64,000 nt of DNA from Tritonibacter multivorans (GCF_001458415.1 NZ_CYSD01000037.1:374501-438500); one strand, 5' to 3'. Counted from the stretch's first letter, positions 25,441 to 34,880 are shown. Program-made: numbers and translations. Notes: a model not told the origin generated them from the letters alone.

Positions 25441-26199
25441 TTACAGCAGATCCCAGATCAGTTTTGCGGCCAGCGTCAGGGTGGTCAGCACCAGCAAAGG
25501 CTTGATCAGTCGCGCGCCCTGTTTTTGTGCGAGCGCCGCACCTGCGCGTGCGCCCAGAATCTGGGCACAGCCCATCGCCAGCCCGGTTGCCCACCACGGC
25601 GTTGCGACCACCGCAAAAGCCGCAAGTGCCCCGGCGTTAGAGGCAAAGTTCAACAGCTTTGTATGTGCGGTTGCTTTCAGCACGCCATAGCCCGCCATCG
25701 ACACAAAGGCGATCATATAGAAGCTGCCCGCCCCCGGACCCAGCAGGCCGTCATAGGCGGCGCACAGCGGCACCATCGTGCCGGCAAATACCGCAGGCGC
25801 CATGCGCGCGGCGCGGTCGCTGTCGTTGAGCCCCTTCTTAAGGGCAAAGAACAGGGCAACGGCGACCAGCAGGACCGGTAGTACCAGCCGGATCAACTCG
25901 ACCGGGAGGCGTGTCACCAAAAGCGCGCCTAGGATCGACGCCACAAAGGCAATGGCTGCGGATCCCGCCTGTGCGCGCAGGTTCACATGGCCGCCGCGGG
26001 CATAGGTCAGCGCCGCGGTGGCCGCGCCAAACAGCCCTTGGACTTTATTGGTGGCCAGCGCGGTCACTGGGTTTGCGCCCGCGATCAGCAGCACCGGCAC
26101 AGTGATCAGCCCGCCACCGCCTGCAACCGCGTCGATGAACCCCGCCGCAAACCCTGCCGCCAGCAGCAGCGCCAGAACTTCGATCGAAACCTCGAACAT
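25441..26199 (-). CDS. TauE/SafE family sulfite/anion exporter
   Basis: Membrane protein of 252 residues with about 8 hydrophobic segments. The TauE hallmark AAGFAAGFIDAVAGGGGLITVPVLL lies in the first TM and loop, and its internal repeat GPGAGSFYMIAFVSMAGYGVLKA in the second half. Relatives export sulfite, sulfoacetate or other small anions, or are uncharacterised. It starts 3 bases after the serB stop, so it is co-transcribed with serB; a functional tie to serine metabolism is not evident. Confidence 0.88.
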   Translation of the reverse strand: MFEVSIEVLALLLAAGFAAGFIDAVAGGGGLITVPVLLIAGANPVTALATNKVQGLFGAATAALTYARGGHVNLRAQAGSAAIAFVASILGALLVTRLPVELIRLVLPVLLVAVALFFALKKGLNDSDRAARMAPAVFAGTMVPLCAAYDGLLGPGAGSFYMIAFVSMAGYGVLKATAHTKLLNFASNAGALAAFAVVATPWWATGLAMGCAQILGARAGAALAQKQGARLIKPLLVLTTLTLAAKLIWDLL

Positions 26200-26202
26200 G
26201 GA

Positions 26203-27078
26203 TCAGACGGCGAAGTCGTCGCGGCTGTAGCCTTGGATGTACAAAAGCGCGGTCAGGTCGCCGTGGTTGATGCGGATCTCGCATTCCGCCGCGACCGAGG
26301 GTTTTGCGTGCAGGGCGACGCCAAATCCTGCGCGGCCCAGCATGCCAAGATCATTGGCCCCATCGCCAACGGCGATCACGTCCTGTTCCGTCAGGCCCAG
26401 ACGAGCTGTAATCTGCTCCAGCGCGTCAACTTTGGCTTCGCGGCCCAGAATCGGGCGGCTGACCTCGCCAGTCAGTTTGCCATCTTCGGTGATCAGCGTA
26501 TTGGCGCGGTTTTCATCAAAGCCCAGCTCGGACGCGACCCGCGCGGTAAAGGCGGTGAACCCGCCCGACACCAGCGCCGCATAGGCGCCATCTGCCTTCA
26601 TCGTCGCCAGCAGGGTTTTGCCGCCGGGCATAAAGGTGATGCGCGTGTCCAGAACCTGACCAATCACGTCTTCCGGCAGTCCTTTCAGCAGGCCAACCCG
26701 TTCGGTCAGCGCACCGTCAAAATCCAGCTCGCCATTCATGGCGCGGGCGGTAATGTCTTTGACCCGTTCGCCAACACCGGCCTCATCGGCCAGCTCGTCA
26801 ATGCATTCCTGCTGGATCATGGTACTGTCCATATCGGCCAGCAGCATTTTCTTGCGGCGGCCTTCGGTGGGCAGAATCACCAAATCCACCCCCATTTTTT
26901 GCAGATCCGCCCAGACGTCCCATTGATTACCCGGCTTCTCAGCCAGCGAAAATTCAGCCGCAATGCCTGGGTTCAGCCAGTTTGCCTCGCCGCCGCCCCA
27001 GGCATTGCGCAGGTTTTCAACCAGTGCAGGCTCCAACGACGGGGTGGTGGGGTTCACAAGCAAAGTGGCGGTAAACAT
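26203..27078 (-). CDS. serB: Phosphoserine phosphatase
   Basis: Last step of serine synthesis: O-phosphoserine to serine. HAD-fold protein of 291 residues with catalytic DxDST (LADMDSTMIQQECIDELADE), motif II SGGFTAFTARV, and motif III VGDGANDLGMLGRAGFGVALHAKP. The N-terminal ~75 residues are the ACT-like region seen in proteobacterial SerB. It is divergent from serC, with a 240-base regulatory region between them, so all three serine biosynthesis genes meet here. Confidence 0.95.
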   Translation of the reverse strand: MFTATLLVNPTTPSLEPALVENLRNAWGGGEANWLNPGIAAEFSLAEKPGNQWDVWADLQKMGVDLVILPTEGRRKKMLLADMDSTMIQQECIDELADEAGVGERVKDITARAMNGELDFDGALTERVGLLKGLPEDVIGQVLDTRITFMPGGKTLLATMKADGAYAALVSGGFTAFTARVASELGFDENRANTLITEDGKLTGEVSRPILGREAKVDALEQITARLGLTEQDVIAVGDGANDLGMLGRAGFGVALHAKPSVAAECEIRINHGDLTALLYIQGYSRDDFAV

Positions 27079-27239
27079 GCGGTTTTGTCCTTTGGAAAGC
27101 GGAGTCTCCGCTTTCTTAACGACGGCTGAACAACAGGGCTAGGGGGCAGCGGCGTCGCACCCAAAAGTTTCCGATAGGCGTCAATATAGGTCGCAATTTG
27201 ATCTGATATGGCCGCTATCGGTCGATTTTAGCTGTTGTG

Positions 27240-27318
27240 CACCGGCGTGCGGCCCCGTAGATCGGTCCGTGGGACACCTCTCCCCAACGAGAGGCGCGTA
27301 TCTGAAAGGGTAGCAGTA
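27240..27318 (+). ncRNA. Probable serC leader RNA
   Basis: The 80 bases before serC contain conserved-looking structure: GTCC-GTG-GGAC (27265-27275), a clear CCTCTC-CCCAAC-GAGAGG hairpin (27277-27294), and a purine-rich AAAGGG near the start codon. A serC leader motif is known upstream of serC in alphaproteobacteria, including Rhodobacterales, and this layout fits my recollection of it. I could not compare it with the Rfam model, and the regulated signal is unknown. Confidence 0.5.
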
Positions 27319-28464
27319 ATGGCTATTGAACAACCGGCAGCGCGGCCGGCAAACCCGCGTTTTTCCTCTGGCCCCTGTGCCAAACCCCCCGTTTTTGATC
27401 TCGCTAAACTGAGCGATGCGCCTCTGGGTCGCAGCCACCGTGCCGCTGTTGGCAAGGCCAAGCTGAAGGACGCCATTGAAGGCACCCGCGAGGTTCTCGG
27501 GATCCCTGCTGATTACAAAATCGGTATTGTTCCCGCGTCCGACACCGGCGCGGTCGAGATGGCCATGTGGAACCTGCTGGGCGAACGCAAGGTCGAGATG
27601 CTCGCTTGGGAAAGCTTTGGCGCGGGCTGGGTCACCGATGTGGTCAAACAGCTGAAAATCGACGCCGAGGTCAAAACCGCCGACTATGGCGAGATTGTCG
27701 ACCTGAGCACCGTTGATCCCAAAAACGATGTGGTCTTCACCTGGAACGGCACCACTTCGGGCGTGAAGGTTCCCAATGGCGACTGGATTGCAGATGACCG
27801 CGAAGGTCTGACCATCTGTGATGCGACTTCTGCCGCCTTTGCGCAGGATCTGCCTTGGGACAAGCTGGATGTGACCACCTTCTCCTGGCAGAAGGTTCTG
27901 GGCGGCGAAGCGGCGCATGGCATGATCGTCCTGTCCCCGCGCGCAGTTGAACGTCTGGAAAGCTACACGCCCGCATGGCCGCTGCCGAAAATCTTCCGCC
28001 TGACCAAAGGTGGCAAGCTGATCGACGGCATCTTTACCGGCGCGACCATCAACACACCCTCGATGCTGTGTGTTGAAGATTACCTGCTGGCGCTGGATTG
28101 GGCGCGCAGCTTGGGTGGGCTTGAGGGCTTGAAAGCCCGCGCGGATGCCAATGCCGAAGCGGTGCATGCCTTTGTCTATGCCAACGACTGGATCGAAAAT
28201 CTGGCGGTGGATGCGGCGACACGGTCGAACACCTCGGTTTGTCTGAAGTTCGCGGATGCGCGCATTCAGGATGGTGCGGCCTTTGCCAAGGCCGTGGCAA
28301 AACGTCTGGAGGCGGAAAACATCGCGCTGGACATCGGCGCCTACCGCGACGCCCCGGCGGGCCTGCGCATCTGGTGTGGCGGCACGGTTGAGACCGCCGA
28401 CATTGAGGCGATGCTGCCCTGGCTGCAATGGGCCTTTGAGGCCGAGATCGCAGCCCAAGCCTAA
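27319..28464 (+). CDS. serC: Phosphoserine aminotransferase
   Basis: PLP enzyme converting 3-phosphohydroxypyruvate and glutamate to phosphoserine. The 381-residue protein is of the alphaproteobacterial/archaeal-like SerC type: [13 protein letters not shown] at the N-terminus, [54 protein letters not shown] and the Schiff-base lysine in [16 protein letters not shown]. The ATG at 27319 follows AAAGGGTAGCAGTA. serA follows after an 86-base spacer with a GC hairpin (28473-28493), so serC-serA is an operon. Confidence 0.95.
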   Translation: MAIEQPAARPANPRFSSGPCAKPPVFDLAKLSDAPLGRSHRAAVGKAKLKDAIEGTREVLGIPADYKIGIVPASDTGAVEMAMWNLLGERKVEMLAWESFGAGWVTDVVKQLKIDAEVKTADYGEIVDLSTVDPKNDVVFTWNGTTSGVKVPNGDWIADDREGLTICDATSAAFAQDLPWDKLDVTTFSWQKVLGGEAAHGMIVLSPRAVERLESYTPAWPLPKIFRLTKGGKLIDGIFTGATINTPSMLCVEDYLLALDWARSLGGLEGLKARADANAEAVHAFVYANDWIENLAVDAATRSNTSVCLKFADARIQDGAAFAKAVAKRLEAENIALDIGAYRDAPAGLRIWCGGTVETADIEAMLPWLQWAFEAEIAAQA

Positions 28465-28472
28465 AGGCATGT

Positions 28473-28493
28473 GCCCGGCGGCGGACGCCGGGC
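28473..28493 (+). promoter_or_regulatory. Hairpin between serC and serA
   Basis: GCCCGGCG-GCGGA-CGCCGGGC, an 8-base-pair stem followed by CATTTTCCCC. The weak T-run suggests partial termination or message processing between serC and serA rather than full termination. Confidence 0.55.
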
Positions 28494-28550
28494 CATTTTC
28501 CCCTATTTTGTGGCCCAAAGCGGCCCCCCGACATCAAAGGACCAAGACCC

Positions 28551-30146
28551 ATGGCTCCCAAAGTACTCGTCTCTGACAAACTTTCTGAAACCGCCGTCCA
28601 GATCTTCCGTGACCGCGGCATCGATGTGGATTTCCTGCCCGACGTGGGTAAGGACAAGGAAAAGCTGGCGGAAATCATCGGCCAATATGATGGCCTCGCC
28701 ATCCGTTCCGCGACCAAGGTGACCCCGACCATTCTGGAAGCGGCCACCAACCTCAAGGTTGTGGGTCGTGCTGGTATTGGCACCGACAATGTGGACAAAG
28801 AAGCGGCCTCCAAGAAGGGCGTGATCGTCATGAACACGCCGTTCGGCAACATGATCACCACGGCAGAACACGCGATTGCGATGATGTTTGCGGTGGCCCG
28901 TCAGATCCCCGAGGCGTCCGAATCCACCCACGCGGGTAAGTGGGAAAAGTCCAAGTTCATGGGCGTTGAGCTGACCAACAAAACCCTTGGCGTGATCGGT
29001 GCGGGCAACATTGGTGGCATCGTCTGCGACCGTGCCCGTGGCCTGAAGATGAAAGTCGTCGCCTTTGACCCCTTCCTGTCCGAAGAAAAAGCCGCGAAAA
29101 TGGGCGTCGAGAAGGTCGAGCTGGACGATCTGCTGACCCGCGCCGACTTCATCACCCTGCACGTGCCGCTCACTGATGGCACCCGCAACATCCTGTCTGC
29201 TGAAAACCTCGCCAAGACCAAGAAAGGCGTGCGCATCATCAACTGTGCCCGCGGGGGTCTGGTCGATGAGGAAGCCCTGGCAGAGCTGCTGAAATCCGGC
29301 CACGTGGCTGGCGCGGCGTTCGACGTTTTTGCGGAAGAGCCCGCAAAAGAGAACGCCCTGTTCAACCTGCCCAACGTGGTCTGCACCCCGCACCTCGGTG
29401 CCGCCACCACCGAGGCTCAGGAAAACGTTGCCCTGCAGGTCGCCGAGCAGATGTCCAACTATCTGCTGACCGGTGCCGTGGAAAACGCGCTGAACATGCC
29501 GTCCGTGACCGCCGAAGAAGCGCGCGTGATGGGGCCGTGGATCAAACTGGCCGACCACCTTGGCAACTTTGCGGGCCAGATGTCGGACGAGCCGATCACC
29601 GCGATCAATGTGCTTTATGATGGCGTCGTGTCTGAAATGAACCTCGAGGCGCTGAACTGCGCCGTGATCGCCGGTATCATGAAAAACGTGAACCCGGATG
29701 TGAACATGGTGTCGGCCCCGGTTGTCGCCAAAGAGCGTGGCATCCAGATCTCTACCACCAATCAGGATAAATCCGGCTCCTTTGATGGCTACATCAAAGT
29801 GACCGTGGTCACCGCCAAGCGCGAGCGGTCTGTTGCGGGCACCGTCTTCTCGGATGGCAAGCCGCGTTTCATCCAGATCAAAGGCATCAATATCGACGCC
29901 GAAGTGGGCGCGCATATGCTCTACACCACCAACGAAGATGTCCCCGGCATCATCGGTGCGCTGGGTCAGACCATGGGTGATATGGACGTGAACATTGCGA
30001 ACTTTACCCTGGGCCGCTCTGACGCGGGCGGCGAAGCGATTGCGCTTCTGTACGTCGACGCACCGGTGCCCGCCGAAGCGCGTGCGAAACTGGCAGAGCT
30101 GGGCCTGTTCACCCAGATCAAACCGCTGCACTTCGATGTTGCCTAA
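28551..30146 (+). CDS. serA: D-3-phosphoglycerate dehydrogenase, long form
   Basis: First committed step of serine synthesis: 3-phosphoglycerate plus NAD+ to 3-phosphohydroxypyruvate. The 531-residue length marks the long form with an allosteric substrate-binding domain and a C-terminal ACT domain. Motifs: GRAGIGTDNVD, GVIGAGNIGGIVCDRARG (NAD fold), NCARGGLVDEEALAE (catalytic Arg), Glu in the DVFAEEP segment, and His in CTPHLGAATTEAQ. The ACT region begins near MLYTTNEDVPGIIGALG, where serine feedback is expected. A strong terminator follows. Confidence 0.97.
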   Translation: MAPKVLVSDKLSETAVQIFRDRGIDVDFLPDVGKDKEKLAEIIGQYDGLAIRSATKVTPTILEAATNLKVVGRAGIGTDNVDKEAASKKGVIVMNTPFGNMITTAEHAIAMMFAVARQIPEASESTHAGKWEKSKFMGVELTNKTLGVIGAGNIGGIVCDRARGLKMKVVAFDPFLSEEKAAKMGVEKVELDDLLTRADFITLHVPLTDGTRNILSAENLAKTKKGVRIINCARGGLVDEEALAELLKSGHVAGAAFDVFAEEPAKENALFNLPNVVCTPHLGAATTEAQENVALQVAEQMSNYLLTGAVENALNMPSVTAEEARVMGPWIKLADHLGNFAGQMSDEPITAINVLYDGVVSEMNLEALNCAVIAGIMKNVNPDVNMVSAPVVAKERGIQISTTNQDKSGSFDGYIKVTVVTAKRERSVAGTVFSDGKPRFIQIKGINIDAEVGAHMLYTTNEDVPGIIGALGQTMGDMDVNIANFTLGRSDAGGEAIALLYVDAPVPAEARAKLAELGLFTQIKPLHFDVA

Positions 30147-30171
30147 GCGACCCCGCCGATAAAATCACCAA

Positions 30172-30198
30172 GGCCCGCCAATTTGGCGGGTCTTTTTT
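30172..30198 (+). terminator. Terminator of serC-serA
   Basis: GGCCCGCCA-ATT-TGGCGGGTC stem followed by TTTTTT, starting 26 bases after the serA stop. Confidence 0.9.
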
Positions 30199-30299
30199 GT
30201 TTGTGTTTGCAGGGGGCGAGTGCGGGTTTTCCAGCCTTTGCAACCACGGTAGGGCTGCTAGGTTGGCACCATATTGTTTTGTGGATTGCTTTTGAAATT

Positions 30300-30899
30300 A
30301 TGGTTTTGAACAAGAAAAAACTCTTTGAAGTTTTAGGACTTGCCGCGCTCCCTCTCGTTTTTTGGTTCTTGTGTGACGACGGCCTGTCTGAACGTGAGGC
30401 TTGGTCGCGTTTCGTGGTTGTCATGTTGCTGTCCGTCGCGCTGTGGCCGCTGCGCTACTGGCCAAATGCATTGGGGCAACCGCTTGGATATAAGGTCTGT
30501 TTTGCTGTCTTTCTGGGATTGTACTTCGGGCTTATGATGATGCTGGCTCTTTCCGGCGAAGGGGTCATCATTGAGCCGCTCATCTCCCTGCTGCTCTCGG
30601 GTGGGATCTTTGGGGCGTCAATGCTGCGCTTTCAAAAAGGTCATCCCAATGCACCACTTGTGCCGCAGTCGGTGTGGCGGGCCATGGCAATGCGACTGGC
30701 CGTTGGTGTCTTCGGTCCCACTTTGATGATTCTGGGCGGTGGGTTGCCGCTGTCCGCAGCCGGTTTGGTCGGGGTCGCTATGCTGTTCGCAGTGCCCCAG
30801 CCTTCTGAAGCGGGCTTGCCCAAAACAGAGGCACGTGTGCGGCAGGCCATTGGGTTCCTGTTACTCTTGGGGTTTATTGGGGTGCAGGTATTCCTCTGA
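30300..30899 (+). CDS. Hypothetical integral membrane protein, ~199 residues
   Basis: No family recognised. The chosen ATG at 30300 gives MVLNKKKLFEVLGLAALPLVFWFL, with a basic N-terminus and then about six hydrophobic segments (VVMLLSVALWPLRYW, VCFAVFLGLYFGLMMMLAL, EPLISLLLSGGIFGASML, MRLAVGVFGPTLMILGGG, AAGLVGVAMLFAVP, AIGFLLLLGFIGVQVFL). The frame continues upstream to 30183, but that part overlaps the serA terminator and is unlikely to be used. The ribosome site is weak. It ends 13 bases before the phosphatase gene, so the pair may be co-transcribed. Confidence 0.6.
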   Translation: MVLNKKKLFEVLGLAALPLVFWFLCDDGLSEREAWSRFVVVMLLSVALWPLRYWPNALGQPLGYKVCFAVFLGLYFGLMMMLALSGEGVIIEPLISLLLSGGIFGASMLRFQKGHPNAPLVPQSVWRAMAMRLAVGVFGPTLMILGGGLPLSAAGLVGVAMLFAVPQPSEAGLPKTEARVRQAIGFLLLLGFIGVQVFL

Positions 30900-30912
30900 A
30901 GGCGGCTTTCTT

Positions 30913-31647
30913 ATGACCCAGCCCATTTATGCCATTGGCGACAGCCACGGCCACCTTGACCAATTGCTTGAACAGATTGCCCTGATCGAAGCTGATGGGG
31001 GCAAGGACGCAAAGATCATCTTTTTGGGTGACTATGTGGATCGGGGCCCCGACAGCTACGGCGTGATCGAACATCTGGCGCAGGGGCTGGATGCGGGGCG
31101 CAACTGGGTCTGCCTCAAGGGCAACCATGACCGTATGTTTGAATGGTTCCTCGAAGACGTGCCGCGCCATGATCCGCATATGCTGGTCGGCTATCATTGG
31201 CTGCATGACCGTATTGGCGGCGTCGCCACGCTGGCCTCTTACGGGGTCGAGGTGCCCGACCGCATCCGGCTCGAAGATCTGCACGCACAGGCAAAGGCCG
31301 TGGTGCCACAGTCCCATGTGGATTTCCTGCAGGCGCTGAGGCCATATCATCAGGAACAAGAGCTGTTGTTTGTCCATGCAGGCGTACGGCCCGGCGTTGC
31401 GCTGGAGGATCAGATCGAAAATGACCTCGTCTGGATCCGCGACGGGTTTCTGGACTTCGACGGCAGCTACCCTTGGCTTGTTGTCCATGGGCACACGGCG
31501 CTGGACCACCCCATCCATTTTGGAAATCGCGTCGACCTGGACGGTGGGGCTGCTTATGGCCGCGCGCTGCGGTCTGCGGTGTTTGACGGCACCGACGTGC
31601 AGCTTCTTTCGGCGCAGGGGCGCGAGCCGATGGTAAGGAATTCCTGA
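30913..31647 (+). CDS. PPP-family serine/threonine-type metallophosphatase
   Basis: Calcineurin-fold phosphoesterase of 244 residues. All family metal motifs are present: GDSHGHLDQL (GDxHG), FLGDYVDRGPDSYG (GDxVDRG), LKGNHDRMFEWFL (GNHD), a His in FVHAGVRPG, and WLVVHGHTALD. Bacterial PPP enzymes of this type dephosphorylate phosphoproteins or nucleotides such as Ap4A; the substrate is not decidable here. The ATG at 30913 is chosen from family length. Two tandem hairpin-T-run structures follow. Confidence 0.9.
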   Translation: MTQPIYAIGDSHGHLDQLLEQIALIEADGGKDAKIIFLGDYVDRGPDSYGVIEHLAQGLDAGRNWVCLKGNHDRMFEWFLEDVPRHDPHMLVGYHWLHDRIGGVATLASYGVEVPDRIRLEDLHAQAKAVVPQSHVDFLQALRPYHQEQELLFVHAGVRPGVALEDQIENDLVWIRDGFLDFDGSYPWLVVHGHTALDHPIHFGNRVDLDGGAAYGRALRSAVFDGTDVQLLSAQGREPMVRNS

Positions 31648-31712
31648 GGTTCGCAGACATTTACAGGAATTTCATTTGAGAAAGGCGCGGTTAGCGCCTA
31701 AACTCAACCATA

Positions 31713-31786
31713 GGCTGATTTCGTTCGTCCTTGGTTGGTCGGTTCCTTGTTAGGTTCCATGTAACCAGTTAATCAGCCTGTTTTTT
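31713..31786 (+). ncRNA. Structured intergenic element with U-tract: candidate small RNA or complex terminator
   Basis: A perfect 8-base pairing GGCTGATT (31713-31720) / AATCAGCC (31771-31778) closes a ~50-base loop that contains a second nested helix TGGTT (31732-31736) / AACCA (31763-31767) and two GGTTCC repeats, and is followed by TGTTTTTTATTTTG. A smaller hairpin GGCGC-GGTTA-GCGCC (31684-31698) precedes it. The shape fits a short independent RNA or the 3' end of the phosphatase message. No known family was recognised. Confidence 0.35.
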
Positions 31787-31808
31787 ATTTTGTCCCTTTG
31801 TTTTTTTC

Positions 31809-31853
31809 GAGTGGGCAGGCCTTTGTTCCATGTGGCCTGCTCACTCTTTTTTT
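31809..31853 (+). terminator. Strong intrinsic terminator before convergent tdh
   Basis: A 13-base-pair stem, GAGTGGGCAGGCC with GGCCTGCTCACTC (one G-T pair), with a 12-base loop and TTTTTTT tail. It is directional on the plus strand. It is the second T-run hairpin after the phosphatase gene. Confidence 0.9.
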
Positions 31854-31904
31854 CGGCCCTGATCCATGTGCCCTGATCAACGGGCCATGGTCACCAGGTC
31901 TGGA

Positions 31905-32945
31905 TTACGTCCAATCCAGCACGACCTTGCCGCTTTGTCCGGATTTCATCGCAGCAAAGCCATCTTTGAACTCATCCACACCATAGCGGTGGGTGATCAC
32001 TTTGCTCACGTCGAGGCCGTTTTGCAGCATTGCGATCATCTTGTACCAGGTTTCAAACATCTCGCGGCCGTAGACCCCTTTGATGGTGATCGCCTTGAAC
32101 ACAATCCGCGACCAGTCGACGGGGGATTTGCCCGGCGGAATGCCCAAGAGCGCAATCTTGCCGCCCATCACGAGGCTTTCGACCATCTGATCCAGCGCGA
32201 CCTGGTTGCCGGACATCTCCAGCCCCACATCAAAGCCCTCTTTCAGGCCCAGCTCTTGTTTGACGTCGTTCAGGTCTTCTTTGGCGACATTCACTGTGCG
32301 CACATCGGCAACCTTCTCGGCCAGCGCCAGACGGTCGGGGTTGATGTCGGTGATCACCACATTGCGGGCCGAGGCATGGCGCGCGACGGCTGCCGCCATA
32401 ATGCCAATGGGGCCCGCGCCAGTGATCAGCACGTCTTCGCCCAACAAATCAAAGCTCAGCGCGGTGTGCACCGCATTGCCAAGCGGGTCGAGGATCGCGC
32501 CGATCTCGTCCGGGATATCGTCGGGCAGGGGCACCACGTTGAACGCGGGCAGGCGCAGGTATTGCGCAAAGGCCCCCTGTTCATTGACCCCAATGCCACG
32601 GGTGCCGGGATCTAGGTGGAACTTGCCCGACCGCGACTGACGGCTGTCATATTCCACCAGATGGCCTTCGCCCGAGCAGCGCTGACCAATCCGCAGGCCA
32701 GTCACATCCTTGCCCAGCTCCACGATCTCACCGGCAAATTCATGGCCTGTGATCATCGGTGTCGGCACCGTGTTGGCCGCCCAGTCATCCCAGTTCCAGA
32801 TGTGAATATCGGTGCCGCAGATGCCGGTCTTGTTGACCTTGATAAGCACCTCGTCCGGGCCGATTTCCGGCACCGGGGCCTGCACCATCCACAGGCCTTC
32901 TTCGGGCTTGGATTTCTCAAGGGCTTTCATCGTATTCGGCAGCAT
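31905..32945 (-). CDS. tdh: L-threonine 3-dehydrogenase
   Basis: Zinc-dependent, NAD-linked oxidation of threonine to 2-amino-3-ketobutyrate. The 346-residue MDR-family protein has the Tdh start [16 protein letters not shown] preceded by five residues, catalytic-zinc motif [26 protein letters not shown], and nucleotide fold [17 protein letters not shown]. The ATG at 32945 is 1 base after the kbl stop with GGAG at the correct distance inside the end of kbl, so the pair is translationally coupled. Confidence 0.96.
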   Translation of the reverse strand: MLPNTMKALEKSKPEEGLWMVQAPVPEIGPDEVLIKVNKTGICGTDIHIWNWDDWAANTVPTPMITGHEFAGEIVELGKDVTGLRIGQRCSGEGHLVEYDSRQSRSGKFHLDPGTRGIGVNEQGAFAQYLRLPAFNVVPLPDDIPDEIGAILDPLGNAVHTALSFDLLGEDVLITGAGPIGIMAAAVARHASARNVVITDINPDRLALAEKVADVRTVNVAKEDLNDVKQELGLKEGFDVGLEMSGNQVALDQMVESLVMGGKIALLGIPPGKSPVDWSRIVFKAITIKGVYGREMFETWYKMIAMLQNGLDVSKVITHRYGVDEFKDGFAAMKSGQSGKVVLDWT

Positions 32946-32946
32946 A

Positions 32947-34131
32947 TCAGATCACTCCACAGGCTTTGCCGGCCACCTCAAAGGCGTTCAGCGCGCGGGT
33001 CAGGTCCTCGCGGGTCAGGGCGGCATTCATCTGCGTGCGGATGCGGGCCTGCCCTTTGGGCACAACCGGGAAGAAGAAGCCAGAGACATAGACGCCTTCT
33101 TCAAACAGGGTGGAAGCCATCGCCTGTGCCAGTTTGGCATCGCCAAGCATAACAGGGACAATCGGGTGTTCGCCGGGCAGCAGCTCAAACCCCAGCTCGG
33201 TCAGCCCGTCGCGCCAGAACTTGGTGTTCTCAAACAGCTGCGCGCGCAGGGCGTCGCCTTCTTCGACCAGGCGGATCGCCTCAATGCCCGCGGCGACAAT
33301 CGCCGGCGGCAGAGAGTTCGAGAACAGATAGGGGCGGGCGCGCTGGCGCAGCAGGTCAATCACCGGCTGTGGACCGGCGATATAGCCACCGATCGACCCA
33401 CCCATCGCCTTGCCCAGTGTGCCGGTCATAATGTCGATATCGACGCCAAAATGGTCCGGCGTGCCTGCACCGCGCGGCCCCATGAAGCCTGTGGCGTGGC
33501 AGTCATCGACCATCACAACTGCGTCGTATTTATCAGCCAGCGCGCGCACGGCGGGCAGGTTCGCCAGATACCCATCCATGGAGAACACGCCATCGGTGGC
33601 AATCATGATATGGCGCGCACCTGCGGCGCGGGCCTCTTTCAGCTTGGCTTCCAGATCGTCCATGTCGTTGTTGGCATAGCGATAGCGCTGCGCCTTACAG
33701 AGGCGAATGCCGTCAATGATCGATGCGTGGTTCAGACTGTCGGAAATGATTGCGTCCTCGGACGTCAGCAGCGGTTCGAACAACCCGCCATTGGCGTCAA
33801 AGCAAGCCGCAAACAGGATCGAGTCGTCTTTGCCCAGGAACTTTGCCAGCTTCTGCTCCAGCTCGCGGTGCAGATCCTGTGTACCGCAGATAAAGCGGAC
33901 CGAGGCCATGCCAAAGCCTTTGTCGTCCATGACGCCTTTTGCTGCCGCAATCAGATCGGGATGATCTGCCAGACCCAGATAGTTGTTGGCGCAAAGGTTG
34001 ATCACGTCGCGTTCGCCAACCTTGATCGTGCCCGCCTGCGGCGAGGTGATCATGCGTTCGCGCTTATAAAGACCATCCGCTTCGATCTGCGTGAGGGTCT
34101 CGGAAATGTGGTTCAGAAACTGTGTGGCCAT
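32947..34131 (-). CDS. kbl: Glycine C-acetyltransferase (2-amino-3-ketobutyrate CoA ligase)
   Basis: PLP enzyme that cleaves 2-amino-3-ketobutyrate with CoA to glycine and acetyl-CoA, completing threonine degradation with Tdh. 394 residues of the alpha-oxoamine synthase family: [59 protein letters not shown] and the Schiff-base lysine in [14 protein letters not shown]. The first gene of a kbl-tdh operon; the upstream 180 bases hold three ATTGCG repeats and an inverted repeat that may be control sites. Confidence 0.96.
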   Translation of the reverse strand: MATQFLNHISETLTQIEADGLYKRERMITSPQAGTIKVGERDVINLCANNYLGLADHPDLIAAAKGVMDDKGFGMASVRFICGTQDLHRELEQKLAKFLGKDDSILFAACFDANGGLFEPLLTSEDAIISDSLNHASIIDGIRLCKAQRYRYANNDMDDLEAKLKEARAAGARHIMIATDGVFSMDGYLANLPAVRALADKYDAVVMVDDCHATGFMGPRGAGTPDHFGVDIDIMTGTLGKAMGGSIGGYIAGPQPVIDLLRQRARPYLFSNSLPPAIVAAGIEAIRLVEEGDALRAQLFENTKFWRDGLTELGFELLPGEHPIVPVMLGDAKLAQAMASTLFEEGVYVSGFFFPVVPKGQARIRTQMNAALTREDLTRALNAFEVAGKACGVI

Positions 34132-34258
34132 GGATGCTCTCCGTCGATTTCCTGAATTTCTGACATATTGGATTTTATTCCGTAAAGCCGGATTGCGACA
34201 TTGCGGAGGAAAAATCCACCATTGCGGACACTATCGGAAACAGCAGTTCCAAATAGAA

Positions 34259-34287
34259 ACAGGCCGCGCCCATTGGGTGCGGCCTGT
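34259..34287 (-). terminator. Terminator of the XRE-cupin regulator gene
   Basis: ACAGGCCGC / GCGGCCTGT, a perfect 9-base-pair stem with an 11-base loop. On the minus strand it is followed by TTTCTATTT, and it begins 27 bases after the regulator stop, between that gene and the kbl promoter region. Confidence 0.7.
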
Positions 34288-34313
34288 CTATGACTGTAAC
34301 ATATCGGAGTGTT

Positions 34314-34880
34314 TTAGCTTGATTTGACGATCAGAAAGACCCTTGCTGGCCCATCAGAGGTTACAATTTTATGAGCAACGTCAGCGGCATAGCGCGCCGT
34401 GTCGCCGGGAGAGAGCCTGTCGGAGGCGCTGCCGGATTCAACCGTCACCTGACCTTCCAGAACGGTCAGCTGTTCCAGTGTTCCGGGGCCGTGTGGCTGG
34501 CTTGCCAGTTCCGCACCCGAATCGAGCCGGATGTCATAGACCTCATGTCCGCCGGCATCTTCGGGCGGGGACAGGATCATAATCCGACATCCTTTGGAGC
34601 GATTCTCGATCATCGGGACCTGATTTGCGCGCAGAACATCGATGCTGTCCTTGGCCTCGTGATTCTCCAGCAGGCCCGCAAAATCCACCTGCAGCGCGCG
34701 GGTCAGGTTCCACAGCGTCGCAATCGTCGGAGAGCTTTCGCCCCGTTCGATCTGGCTTACCATCGAACGCGACACGCCCGACAGGTTGGCCACGGCTTCA
34801 AGGCTCAGGCCTTGTGCGCGGCGCGCTTCCTTCAAGCGGGCGGGCAGGAGGGTGAGGATGTCGTCGCTGTTTTCCGTCAT
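34314..34880 (-). CDS. XRE-family regulator with C-terminal cupin domain
   Basis: Transcription factor of 188 residues: an HTH_3 domain (LKEARRAQGLSLEAVANLSGVSRSMVSQIERGESSP) and a C-terminal cupin (EVYDIRLDSGAELASQPHGPGTLEQLTVLEGQVTVESG). Members of this class (PuuR-like, SutR-like) sense small molecules of amine, amino-acid or sulfur metabolism. It lies upstream of kbl-tdh on the same strand but with its own terminator, and is divergent from the thiolase gene (112 bases), so either unit could be its target. The ATG at 34880 removes a long, implausible upstream extension. Confidence 0.87.
   Translation of the reverse strand: MTENSDDILTLLPARLKEARRAQGLSLEAVANLSGVSRSMVSQIERGESSPTIATLWNLTRALQVDFAGLLENHEAKDSIDVLRANQVPMIENRSKGCRIMILSPPEDAGGHEVYDIRLDSGAELASQPHGPGTLEQLTVLEGQVTVESGSASDRLSPGDTARYAADVAHKIVTSDGPARVFLIVKSS

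Noticed and set aside
28503-30131. A 542-codon minus-strand frame opposite serA
   Set aside because: Fully antisense to serA; low-complexity His/Gly/Val-rich text without a domain.
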